Shown here piece after piece: positions 44,215 through 55,705 of a DNA stretch of 64,000 bases. The notes beneath the pieces are model-generated. The model did no database searches. It had not been told where the DNA came from and was given only the letters and a program-made list of their open reading frames with translations. Every line of letters begins with the position of its first letter. The stretch's first letter is position 1. The position numbers were made by a program, and so were the translations under genes. Origin of the DNA: Dasypus novemcinctus (Eukaryota; Chordata; Mammalia; Cingulata; Dasypodidae); the NCBI RefSeq assembly GCF_030445035.2, contig NC_080698.1:4037501-4101500 (forward strand), written 5' to 3'.

Positions 44215-44302
44215 CCTACCTCCTCTGGGGGGCCCTAGGGCGACGGCGGCCGCTGGGGAGGGCTGCACCCATCCCTGTGGGTGCCCCGAGGACAGCGAAG
44301 GC
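44215..44302 (-). other. POMGNT2: POMGNT2 5'UTR part of the coding exon
   Basis: On the minus strand a long pyrimidine tract and 'ctcctgcag' end at 44303, giving a strong acceptor. The exon would begin GCCTTCGC at 44302 and run 88 nt to the ATG. This matches the human arrangement of a noncoding first exon spliced to a single coding exon. Confidence 0.75.
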
Positions 44303-45574
44303 CTGCAGGAGGGAGGGAAGAGGAGAAGGCGTTGGTGCGGTGGAGTCACTGAGGCTCCTACGCATGCCAGGCTCTGGCGCCCTGCAGGCGCTGGGCACAC
44401 GGCCGGGCGTGGCAGATCCGGTGGCTGTGCCACGGCGCACGCTCCCCCTGGCTTCCCCGGGGGCACCTCATCCCTCGCACCTCGCTCTGGGCTTGGCCAT
44501 CAACTGCTTTGGCCAGCGGGGTATCAGCGGATCTTAACCAAGCTTGCAGAGTGCTGTGCGGCTGGCCTGGCCCTCCTTAGACCTGACACCGCCGTGAGAA
44601 CGTGTTCAGGTTAACTCTTGCTGGTCCCAGGAGGAGAGGGCAGAGGGCAGAGCGCTCCAGCCATGCCCGCCCAGCTCGGCCCACCCCCAGATACGTGAGC
44701 CCAGCACACAGGCATCTGAGCTAAGGCAGTGCTTGTTGCTGTGGGGCACTGGAATTCCATGCCTGTTATGTAGCACTCCTGCAGCAAGAGCTCACTGACA
44801 GACATGTGATGAGAAGCCCCGGGGAAAATCTCTTTAGGCCTTGGCAGGGAACAGAAGGCCTGTTCCCAGGGGGCATATCGAGACCCCAAGTCCCCCTTTT
44901 GAGGGACACATGGTACATGTGCCCACCTGCTCCTGTTCAGAAACCATGCCTGCTGGCATGAGCTCTTCTAAAAGCCTGAGCAGAAGCATGCGGTCACTCT
45001 ACAGCTCTGCCAGGACTAAACCTCAGGGGTCCTCGCCCCTCCTGGGGCAGTGCTCCTCCGGCCAGCAGCTGGCCCTGCCTTTTGCCAATGCCCTCCCCAC
45101 GAGTGCCTGAGGCTGGCAAGACAGCAGGGCCCCTACCGGGGCCTGTTGCTCCTGTACCAGGGCTCGGAGGAGGGAGCCGATGGCGCCTCGCCCGGCTGGC
45201 CTCGCTCCCAGTCCCAGGCCAGGGCCGCCAGGGCCGACATGGCCGAGCTGCTCCACAGCCTGAGGCCAGCAGGCCCACCCGTTCCCGCAGCGTCCTCTCC
45301 TCCTGCCGTGCGCCTGCGCCGTCCGCTGGCCCCCCAGGGCGGAGCAGGGCTTGGTGCGTGGGCAGAGCACCTCCTCGCAGTCTGCCCGGCTGGGCTGCTC
45401 CTCTGGAGGCGCCTTTGAAGGCTGCACTAATACATTGGCAGCTATCTCCTGGCACCCCAAACCAGCCTGGCTCTGAGCCGCTGCTGTGGTGCTAATGGTG
45501 CGTGGTCTCCCAAGAGGACGGGTGCCGTCCAGGCAGGTGGAGGATGAGGGCAGACAGCTCGGCTCAGCTCAAAT

Positions 45575-45925
45575 GCACTACCTCCTGCGGGCCCAAGTTC
45601 AGGCTCCTGCCGCAGGGCGCAGAGCAGCACCCCCCCTGACGGGGCCCATGTGAGTTCAGGCTCCTGCTGCAGGGAGCGGTACAGCACCCACCTCCCAAGG
45701 AGCCCGTGTGAGTTCAGTCTCCTGCCGTAGGACGTGGCGCAGCACCCACCTCCCGTGGGGCCAAGTTCAGGCTCCTGCCGCATGGAGCGGTGCAGCACCC
45801 ACCTCCTGTGGGGCCAAGTTCAGGCTCCTGCCGCAGGGCACAGTGCGGCACCCACCCCCCGTGGGGTCCATGTGAGTTCAGGCTCCTGAGCAGGGCGTGG
45901 TGAAGCACCCACCTCCCAGGCTGGG
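45575..45925 (+). repeat. 53-58 bp minisatellite in POMGNT2 intron
   Basis: About six imperfect copies of a unit starting 'agttcaggctcctgccgc' and ending 'cagcacccacctcccgtgg' lie head to tail, with unit lengths of 53-58 bp. The reverse 118-codon frame (45442-45798) is a repeat translation with recurring LRQEPELGP-like units. Confidence 0.85.
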
Positions 45926-47884
45926 GAGGTGAACCTTGCAAATGCTGACACTTTCATACAATTAGGCTCAGCCTATGGGACAAGTATGTAGTGGAGAGGA
46001 AAAGAAAAAGATTTGGAGGCACCAGAAGGATAACAAAGAACCAAAGGGAAGCAAAAAGAAACTGGCATGTTAAAACACTGGGACACGCTCAGCTGCCATC
46101 ATCTGACCTGAAGCCGAGCGCGCTGAGGCAGGAAATACCACTGCTCGTCACGGTCTTCCGAAACAAAGGGCTTTAAGTCTGAGCAAGAGATTCCTCCCTA
46201 AGGTGGAGAATGAGGCCAGACAAGGCTGTCACCACCCACCCAGGCCTCTTGAGCCTCCAGATCAGTGAGTTAAAAGGTGAGAGTGGACATTGCTGGTTCC
46301 CACGCTGCATCCATTCCCTCCTTCTCTCTTTCAAGAGAATCCTGAATTTATCCAGGTAACCATCCCTTGTCCAGACCCCCACGGGATTAGAGGAAGACAG
46401 GATCCCCATCCTAACTCCAGAGGGCTAATCAGCAGCCAGCGGGCTTGTGCAGCAGGTGCTGGCCCAAGCACGGCTCGCCACCTGAGCTGGATCAGGCAGG
46501 CCGAGGTGAAGGAGTGGCCCTCCACGCTCCACCCGCTGCAGAGGAGGGCCGGCCATCTGCTGACCTCGGGGAAGCCAGCCTGGGGGCAGAGCCGGGAGGC
46601 CAGGGACGGGAGGATGGGGGAGAGACAGGGACCAGGGACCTGGGAGAGCCCGAGCCCTGCTCGGGACGTCCTGCTGCGAGGGACGGCAACTCCCTTCTTG
46701 CTGAAGCCCCTTTGGAGTGGGGCTTCGGTTTCTCATAACCCAGAACAGCCTGTCTGGCTCGAGGGAGAGCCTGTCGGCCAAGCGCCGAGTGTGACGCAAG
46801 CACAGGAGGGTCTGGCCTCCTCTCCTCAGCTCCGTGTCGATAGTTATTCGGTATCACGTTCCCTAGACTATCTTAACTTGGGTAAACAGAGGCCTCCTTC
46901 TTATAATAATTAAAGCACCAAACGTATTTATTATGGGCCAAAGAGGGTCCATGACAATGTGCACTCGGTTTCCGTCCACAGAAGCTGGCCCGGGAGCCCT
47001 GCGGCAGTGTCCAGAACCCTTCTGGGAAAGAACGAAGTCCCGAGGTTTGCTCGTGTCCTGGACCTTTCAGAGGGAAAGGAGAGCACGTGACCTGGAGTGG
47101 GGAGAGGATGGGTGGGGGACTCTCCAGGGAGTGTGATCTGAGGAGGCCACGCGGTCCAGTGGGGCTGGCCCTGAGGTCCGTACAGCGGAGGACGGGGAGA
47201 GAAACCGAGAACCCAGTGATGGCCCACACCGGAGCCATGACGCCAGGGCAGGGAACCTGCGCTCTGCTCCGGGCCCGGGGAGCTGCAGGGGTCTGAGCAG
47301 AGCAGCCTGGAGGCGGGTGGGGGCAGAGGGAGAAAGTACTTAGGCGTTCCCAGCCTCAGTGGCTCCCCACTCAGCCTCGGCGAGGAGCGCCTGGGAGTTA
47401 GAAGGGGAGAAGGAGCCCAGCGGGCGACCTGTGCTCAGGGGCCAAGGAGCTCGTTCCTCAGGCAAGTCTGCAGAAGTTTATGTTCAGAATCAACTCCTGG
47501 GGTCTCCAAGCTAGCCCTCTAATTAAACACTCACTTACTCGCATCCCACTGGGCCTCCCTGGCTTTGAGAGAAGGGCGTGAGGTCACAGCTTTCTTGGTG
47601 GGTTCTGAGGCGTCTCCACTCAGCCCTGCTCTTCTCGGAGCCCACAAGCCCTGCAGCTGAGAAATCTGCTTCAACTTCAGGCGGTGCTTCTCAGCCTTTT
47701 CGAGCCCGAGCACCCAATGACGTAGAGAAACTCCTTCAGTCCTAAGCGACCTGTGAAGTCCACGGTCCCTTCACCACAGGAGGCTCTCTCCTGCAATGCC
47801 TGCCTCCTGGGACCAGGGGCTGGCGTCAGCTGTGCGTTTAGGTCACTTCCCACACAAGATCCCACTGTTGCACATGCTCTTTCA

Positions 47885-48000
47885 AATGTGCCCCCCTCAT
47901 GGCCCTGAGGCTGCCCCCCCAAGCCGCCCAGGCTGCCCCGCCCCCCACGGCCCTGAGGCTGCCCCCCCACGCCCCTCAAGCTGCCCTCCCCACACAGCCC
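47885..48000 (+). repeat. short C-rich minisatellite
   Basis: About three copies of a 36-40 bp C-rich unit containing 'ccctgaggctgcccccc'. It is intronic, with no sign of function. Confidence 0.7.
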
Positions 48001-51000
48001 CACAGCGAGGCTCTAACGCTCCGCTCGGCTGGGCCACCCTGACCTTCCTGACTGGGGCCACATGCTCGCCCCGGTGTCCTCGCGCCCCTGCACCACGGCC
48101 GCTCGCACGCACGGCCTCCGCTGCAGCTCTCACCTCTTCCCTCTGGGAGGTCAGAGGCCCCAGAGCAGAAAGAGGCCAAAGGGGAGAGTTCATTCATCCT
48201 TGAGGTCCAGAGGGGAAAAGCAGAAAAACAAGGGAAAGGACAAGAAGGGCTTGAGAAGGAAGTGCAGATGGGGAGGGCCAGGCGCCTTGGGGGTGGCGAG
48301 ACCCCCGAGGTTCCGCTCAGGGAGGAATGCGCAGGAAGAGAGCCCGAGCGAGGAGGGCGCAGGGGAAGGCGGGCGCGGGGGCCGGTCCACCGGCCTGGAG
48401 ACGCCCCGGCCCCTCAGGCAACTCTCCGGGGCACACAGAAGATGGGCCCCCACCCTCGGCAGGTCGGCAGGGGCAGGCGGGACCACCCGGAGGCCAGTGA
48501 GGCCCAGGGGCAGCGCGCAGGGGCCCTTCTCTGCGCTGCCTGTGCACTCGCCCTGGGCCCTCGTCAGGCGAGCCTGGTGGGGCTCCCAGCAGGGCTGCCG
48601 TGTGGGCCAGGGGCTCCCGCCTCGCTCTTCTGGAGACTCCTATGGCCTCAGGGACCGAGGGGCATCCAGACCAGCTGCACCTCAGACCTCGAGCTGTCTG
48701 GTATCAGATCACTTGGCTTCCCACCGTGCTCTGCGACAGGTGAAACAAGGTACCGAAGAAAGGAGCAGAGCGTGTGGCAACATCTGCTGTGAGCCGACAC
48801 GCATACCCACCGATAGTAGATAACAGTAAAAAAGCAGGGAAGAAAAGGTCTTCCTACAATAAAACTCCAATTAATAGAATTTCATTAATGTAGAAACAAC
48901 AATGGAGACAGAAAATCACCATTTGGCAAACATCGCAGTAATAACTGTTTTGGCAAGATCCACTGATGGATGCTAATTGGTGGGTGCAAGTATGATGAGA
49001 AACAGGTCATTTGCATAGTTTCAAGTATTTCTCCATGAGGATCTATTCATTTCAAAGGTAAAAACAGAAACCTTCTAGAGAGAAGTCTGCAGACACGTGA
49101 ACTAAGGAGTGAAAAGTTAGCATCGCCCGCAGGGAGACATACTGACATCACACACCGCCCCCCCATGCTGCCCCAGACATAACCGCAGTCTAGACTTCTA
49201 AGGGGGAGGCGTGGCGGGAGCTGGGGTTCTGGCTCTGAGTAAGCTCTACAGACGAGCCGACGAGGACTGGGGGGCGCACGATGAAGCCCCGGCCAGGACT
49301 CTGCAGGCCAAGAGCCAAAAGGATGGCGGAGGCCTGGGGGCCGCCCCCGGCTGGAGGCCACGGCTCCACCGCTGAAGGCCAAGTGGAATCCTGGCTTGGG
49401 TCCTGGGCCAGGAAAAGGGCAATCCCGGGACACCCGGCAGAACTGAAGTAAGGCCTGTGGATCGCTAAAAACGGGTGCTAATGTGAGCGTCCTAGGTCCC
49501 ACCATTATACTGTGGTTACGAGGGGCAATGGGTGAAGAGTAATTTTGCAACTTTCCTGTAAGTCTGAAATTATTTCAAAATAAAAAGCTATATAGCATTC
49601 CCCAAGAAATAGGAAACATAAGTTTACAGGTAAAATGACATGTCTGAGTTTTGCTTTAAAACACTCCAGCAAAAAAATTGCTGGCAGATGAAAGAAGAAC
49701 GTGAAGCGAGGCCACCAAGCGGAGAACAGGATGCGGGGCACTTGGGGTTCTTTGTGTGTGAAAATTTCCATAATAAAAAGTTAAAAAGAAGAAAAAGAAT
49801 CATACTGCGAATGCTGAGAGAATTGTGGAGAAAGGACAGCAGTGGAAGAGGACCAAGGCGCTCCCTGAGAGAGGAGCAGCCGCCGCGTGCGGCACCACTG
49901 ATGGGTTTGCTCTGATCACCCTCAGAAGCCAGGCAGAACCGACGCTCCTGGAGAGAGCATCAGAAGCCAGCGCCCCGGGGAGAGACCAGGAGAAAGGCCA
50001 CCCAAAAGCCGGGCGGCACCTACCCCCAGGCACCCACGGTCTCTCCTGACCCGCAGTGCCTGCCCCTCCCCCAGGCTTGGCAGCAGGTGGGGCTGTGGGC
50101 AGGGGCCTGAGGCGGGCATGGGGCCAGGTCCTCCAGGACGGGGCTATGCGCCACGGCCAATCCCGGTCAAGCCCTGAGCGCGGGGCCTTGGGCAAAGCTG
50201 TGGGAACCAAGAAACAGGAAGGGGGAGGCAGACGTGGGGGTGACCAACGGGCAACCAGGCAGAGAGCAGCCTTTGAGAACGGGGGCTGCGGCCACCACTT
50301 GGACGCTGAGCCCACTACCCGCCCGACCCTGCCGTGGGGTGCTGAGAGAAGGCAGGACAAAGGTAGACCAGCCACGGGGGCCCTCAGTGGGACTTGCGTT
50401 TGCCGGGATGGAGAGCAAGACGCCCTGCCGTGGTGTGACGGGCAAGGCACTGGTCCTGCAGGCCAGCTTGCCCGGGGCCCAGAGCCCTGCCCCCACAGGC
50501 CAGGCAGCCCGCTGACCACCGCAGGAACTGCTGTGCCGAAACCCCGCTCCACACGCCCAGGGGAGACGCTGAGGCCCGCTCTGCACTGGCTCCGGGCTCC
50601 CAGGGGCATCGAGCTCCAGGGCCCACGCGTACCGGGCCTGCTACACCCCGCAGGGGCTGCCTTCTTTTCCGTCTCTCCCCACTTCCCTGAGTTCACTGAG
50701 TTCATCTCCCAAGTGATTTACTTGCACTCGAACCCTTATCTCAGGACAGGCTTCCGGGAGAACCTCAGCCGTGGAGGCAGGGGACCGCCCCCCTTACCCC
50801 TGCAGCTGTGGACAACCCGGGTGTGGACGGAGGAAGCCAACGAGCACCGGCAGGCAGTGGGCACGCCGTGAAACCTTCCAGTCTGCTTCCCACACTCCTC
50901 TTTTGTCCACTCCCATCTACTCCCATCCACAGTTTACAAAGCCAGGAGAACTGTAAGATTCCGGCAAAATCCTCAGGGAAGTTTTCAAAAGAAAACACAT

Positions 51001-51021
51001 GGAGACAAAGTACATTAATTA

Positions 51022-51118
51022 GGGGAGCGGATGTGGCTCAAGTGATTGGGCACCTGCTTCCCATATGGGAGATCCCGGGTTCAGTCCCCGCTGCCTCCTA
51101 ATAAAAAAAAAAAAAAAC
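51022..51118 (+). repeat. short DAS tRNA SINE, forward
   Basis: A short tRNA-derived SINE starts 'ggggagcggatgtggctcaa', has a B-box-like 'cgggttcagtccccg' near 51077 and ends in an A-run (51103-51117). It is of the same DAS class as the antisense dimer at 13451-13642. A second, shorter tRNA-like start ('atggctcagtggttgagcgc') follows at about 51163 and runs into a minisatellite. Confidence 0.75.
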
Positions 51119-51185
51119 CAACAACAAGCAAACAAATGAAAAACCAACTTGGGAGATCCAATATGGCTCAGTGGTTGAGCGCTGG

Positions 51186-51455
51186 TCAGCTAGGGCAGGT
51201 ATGGGGCGCCTACCGATGGTCAGCCAGTGCGGGCATGGCACATACGGCACACCTGCCTACGGTCAGCCAGGGGGGCACCGCACGCCTACCAATGGTCGGC
51301 CAGGGCAGCACAGAGTGCCTGTCTACAGTCAGCCAGGGCAGGCACGGCGCACCTGTCTACGGTCAGCCAGGGCGGGCACTGTGCACCCATCTACGGTGAG
51401 CCATGGCGGGCAGGGAGTACCCGCCTACAGTCAGGGCAGGGTGGCAGGCACACAC
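51186..51455 (+). repeat. 34-bp minisatellite next to tRNA SINE
   Basis: About eight copies of a roughly 34-bp unit, typified by 'gtcagccagggcgggcac' plus 'gcgcacctgtctacg', with one 43-bp variant. The array begins exactly where a tRNA-like SINE head is cut short, so the first unit appears to have been captured from, or grown beside, the SINE. Forward frames of about 100 codons (51046-51598) translate the repeat. Confidence 0.85.
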
Positions 51456-52029
51456 ACCTGCTGAGTCCCCCCTATGTCCCACCACCAGGCTCAGTCACCT
51501 CACCTGAACCTGACCACACTCTGCAGGTGGCTCACCTACCCCCACCTTCTACCAGAGAGGGGCTCAGAGGCGGGGCCCCGTCCACAGTCAGGAGATGACC
51601 CTCTACCTCCAGCTCCTGTGGGGAGCCTTGTCAAGTGGCTTCTTAGACAGGAGGATGTAAGGAAGTGACCATAGAGGCACAGGCCGCCTGGGATGATTTC
51701 CTTAATCTCTTTAGTGACCCCTGCAGACGTGCTGGTTCCTAAGATGTGCAGGTGAGAGGTGAGCACGAGCCAAGGGAAACGCCACCCTCCAGACTTAAAA
51801 GCCGCCCCGAGCCTCCAGTGGCTCACGACACAGAAGGCAAAGGGCACTGGCATGGCCCGTCAGTCAACCTTCCTCCTACCTGCACAAGCCCAAGCCACGC
51901 CCTAACGAGTCCTCCAGCTTGCCACTTCCCAGCAGCCAGGACGGCTGCTCGCCTTCAGGGGCTGCCCGCCGTCTCTACCTGAGGACCCCACCTCGTGCTC
52001 ACCACAGCTGACCCCATGACACAACACCA

Positions 52030-52135
52030 GGCCCAGTTCTCAGGTGAGGAACCTGAGCTCAGGGAGGCTCAGGCATGTGCCCAAGGCCACACAGGTGTGG
52101 AGCCAGACATCAGCCAGAGCTCCAGCCATCCTCAA
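52030..52135 (-). repeat. MIR SINE, antisense
   Basis: The reversed MIR core is seen in 'tctcaggtgaggaacctgag', 'catgtgcccaaggccacac' and 'agctcc'. It is short and diverged. Confidence 0.65.
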
Positions 52136-53269
52136 GACACAGATTGAGTCCAGTTCAAGTGGGGCAAGGGGTGGGGAACAGAAAGGAAAACTTCCAGCAT
52201 TCGAGGACTAGAGTCAGAGGAGCAAGCCCGGGTAAGGCCCACATCCCAGCCTGCTTCTGAAAGCTGTCCCTCCCGGCTTCCCAGCCCAGTGCCATCCTGC
52301 CCTCCTCCACGCCTGCAGAGCATGCCGCTCATTGCACCCTCACTGTGCACCAGGGGACCTCAGGCGTGCGTCTACGGAAGGCCACAGACACGTTTACACA
52401 GAAAACCTCCATCCCACGAGGCCACGGCGGCACTTCCAGGAGCCCCGAGGGACGACCTCGCCCAGATGCCAGCCCAGGAAAGAGGGTGATGGTGGGCAGA
52501 GCTTGACGGGCAGCGGTTCAGAGCTGGCACCCCAGGAGAGCAGAGCACAAGGATGGAGACAAGAACGCAGAGCCAGGAGGGCTGCTGTGCCCTGGACTGT
52601 CACCACTCTGAGAGCTGGCTTTCCACTCACCTACGGCAGGGCCCAGGCACCAAAATGTCTTAAACAGCTCCCCAGGCGGCCCAGCGCACGGGCCATGGGG
52701 CTGCAACACAGCGCTGCCCGTGTCTCTCCCAGCCCCCAACATCCAGCCCAGGGCAGAGGGCATCGTGGCTACGCTGACAACAGTCTCGTCTCGCAGGGGT
52801 CCGTACTGAGGAATTTACAGTACATGAGAGCTGAGGTTTGCCCCAACAATGACCTTTTATGACAAACAAGGTCCCGAGCAACACGCTGCATCCTGCTGTC
52901 GTGTCTTTAGTCTCTAACCTGAAACGGTTCCCTGTTTCAAGTCTTTCAAGACTGTGTGGCATTTTTTGAAGAGTCTGGCCAGTTATTTTGTAGAATGTGC
53001 CTTGATTTGGGTATGTCTGATTTTTCCTCGTGATTAGACTCAGGTAATTCATTTTTCACAGGAAGACCCCAGAATGATGTCTCCTTCCCAGGGCATCATA
53101 TCAGACATCACCAGGTCGTTACCTGTGGCGTTAGTGAGGTGGTGCCTGTCAATTGCCACCAGAGGGCTGTTCTTTTCTCCATTTGTAATTTATAAACTCT
53201 TTATCTCCCTTGTGGATATCCTAAGACAACTGTATGTATCTGACCAGTCCTCATACTTTCAACCATGAG
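52136..53269. other. unassigned intronic sequence
   Basis: No exon, RNA gene or clear repeat was recognised. The AT-rich end merges with old LINE sequence beyond 53270. Confidence 0.35.
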
Positions 53270-53650
53270 CTTAAGTAAAAATTGATTCTTGCTTGAATAC
53301 ATCAGCCTATGATGGCTGCCAAATGGCTATTTTCTGCTTCCATCATTCCTTCTACATTTATCAGCTGGCTTTCTTCTGTAATGAAGAACTTTCCCTTCTC
53401 CCCATTTACTTACATAAACCTATTGGGCTCATGTATTCTTATTCAATGAGTCCTTGACTTTTAACATTCCTGCATTATCTTTTAGGCATGTCTCTTGTAA
53501 CAGCGTATTCAGATTTTTTCCAGTCTGACTTTATAAACAATGGATTTTGTCCACTTATATGTACTATGACAATAATATACATATTTCTATCACCTTTTGT
53601 TCATTTTCTACTTATCGTGTATTAAAGACAGCACTAGCTGCTGTGACAAA
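53270..53650 (-). mobile_element. antisense L1 fragment
   Basis: AT-rich sequence with 'tttaggcatgtctcttgtaa' (53483) and 'caatggattttgtccact' (53540), complementary to decayed L1 ORF2-type sequence. It is comparable to the segment at about 19370-19450. Confidence 0.45.
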
Positions 53651-55324
53651 CATAAAATAATTCACTGGGGTGAAGTGCAACTGCAGGGAGCCCGGGTGGG
53701 TATCAGGGGGAAACTTGCTCCATCCAGGGACTCTGGCTGACAAATCCCACCGTGTTCACCACGTGGTTTCCGAGGTTGCTCTGGAGAGATATGTCCAGTC
53801 AAAAGGCTGGGGAAGGGGGTGGAGAGCAGTGGGGAGGCTGGTGGGGCACTCTCCTTCCCAGCCCACTGGCCACAGCGCAGCCCCACACCACCACCTGGGG
53901 GGGGGGGCAGGAAATGCCGTCCAGCTGGCCACACACCCGGCGAAAGGGGACAGGCTGGGACAGCGTCCTTCCTCCCAACCACGCTTCCTCTTTTTTTTCT
54001 CTTTTTCTGCTTTCTGTTCTACTGATTGCGATTTCAGCCAACCAGTTGGGTAGTCACATATACTATTTCTATTTTTTAAGCGGTTAGTTTTAAATTTTTA
54101 ACATGCATATTAACTTAAAGGGTTAAAATTAATCAATATTTTTATCTTCCACCCAAACAATGTAAGGACCACAGAGTGGCTGAATGTCATTTTCCTCCTT
54201 CCTTTCCCCCTTTCCTGACAATGTTGTCTAAAAATCAAATCTGCCCATACTGAGAGTGGCCAGTTAAGTATTTTAAAAAGACTGTTTCCATTAAGAATGT
54301 TTTCTTGTGGGACTCTAGCTTCACAGACCTGCCTAGAGGAGGCGACTGGAGGGCACAGCACAAGGGCTGGACACGCACAGGATCGGGGAGGGGTGGTCTT
54401 TGAGAAGGTGACAGGCCCAGGCAGAGAGAATGAGACGGAAAAGAGCCGGCCTTGTGGGCTGGCGACTGGGCGCCACTGGAAGGCTCTGCGGCCCAGCAAA
54501 GATGGCGAGGAAGCCAGAAGCCAGCCGGCGTCACTTCCTGGGGTGGAGAGATAGCACGTGCTCGCCATGCAGCACAGCGCACGGACTCTCAGCCCAGGTG
54601 AGGCAGCGCCCTGCATTTCAGAGGGTGGACACTGAAGGACAAGTACGCCACTGCCGTCCACATTCTGGTTTTCAGGTGAAACGTGCCACATGAAGCGGTG
54701 AGGGGTTGGGTTTTGTGCGTGAGTCTAATACATTGACAAAATTCTGACATCTGAACCCCTGCCTTCATGAGACAGGCAGAGGGTCACACAGCACGTGAAA
54801 ACTTCAAGCAGAACAAATGCGCACCATTAAAAAGCCTAAGGAATGGCAAACAGCAAAGCTCCTGGTAAGGAAGTCTCTCGGGCGGGAAGACTTTCTGGAT
54901 GAGCACCACCTGCTGACGGCACTGAGAAGTGTCAGGCCAGGCTGCCCAGTCTCCCCCCACGCGCGACAAAACTGGAGACAAAGACAAGGCAGGGGCGCTG
55001 GATCAGCAACCAGGGCAGCAGGTGCCACTCACGCCGGGACTGTGGTCCCCACAACACAAGCACAGCACAGAACACAGGAACAGCTATTTAGAAAGAGCTC
55101 CCCAAAGTCATCAGAGAGGCGGCGGGATGATCTGGAGATGAGGGTCAGAGGCAGATGCTGGGAGCGGGATGTGCCAGGGGCAGAGCCAGGGAGGGCCACT
55201 GGCAGCCGGAGAGCACGGTCACGGTGGGCCTGCCAGGCAGCGGTGACCACCGACAGGATTTTTCAGAATGAGTTTCTTTAAAAAAATTTAATCACATTTC
55301 ATTTTCAACTTCCTGAATAATGAC
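53651..55324. other. unassigned intronic sequence
   Basis: No gene is recognised. GC-rich patches alternate with an AT-rich stretch (54050-54310). Frames of up to 193 codons overlap on both strands and match nothing I know. Confidence 0.4.
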
Positions 55325-55338
55325 AAGTCTTCATTTTT

Positions 55339-55691
55339 TTTTTAAGATTTATTTTATTTATTTCTCTCCCCTTCCTCCTTTCCCAGTTGTCTGTTCTCTG
55401 TGTCCATTCGCTGTGTGTTCTTCTGTGACCACGAGTGTCAGCAGCACCGGGAATCTGTGTTTCTTTTTGTTGTGTCATCCTGTTGTGTCAGCTCTCCGTG
55501 TGTGCGGCGCCACTCCTGGGCAGGCTGCACTTTTTGGCAGGGGGCGGCTCTCCTTGAGGCACGGCACTCCTTGTGCACATCAGCACTGCGCGTGGGCCAG
55601 CTCACCACACGGGTCAGGAGGCCCTGGATTTGAACCGTGGACCTTCCATGTGGTAGGCAGACACTCTATCCAGTGAACCAAATCCACTTCC
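55339..55691 (-). repeat. DAS-III SINE, antisense, with clear target duplication
   Basis: A reversed DAS-III SINE, from an A/T-rich tail to the complement of the tRNA-like head ('ccaaatccacttcc' near 55678). The 14-bp duplication aagtcttcattttt flanks it exactly (55325-55338 and 55692-55705). The perfect duplication suggests a comparatively young insertion. The 118-codon forward frame across it is a SINE translation. Confidence 0.92.
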
Positions 55692-55705
55692 AAGTCTTCA
55701 TTTTT

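Larger units (their letters stand above)
44303..51021 (-). other. POMGNT2 5'UTR intron, proximal part
   Basis: Intronic sequence without a recognised gene. It contains two minisatellites (entered separately). L1-3'UTR-like decayed sequence at about 48800-49800 has 'ccataataaaaagttaaaaag' near 49769 in split form and an AATAAA-rich end. Frames of up to 300 codons, such as 49800-50705 (-), are low-complexity and unrecognised. Confidence 0.45.

Noticed and set aside
51022-51118. possible functional tRNA gene
   Set aside because: The tRNA-like head carries box A/B-like sequences but has an A-tail and no cloverleaf-consistent 3' end. It matches the DAS SINE pattern.
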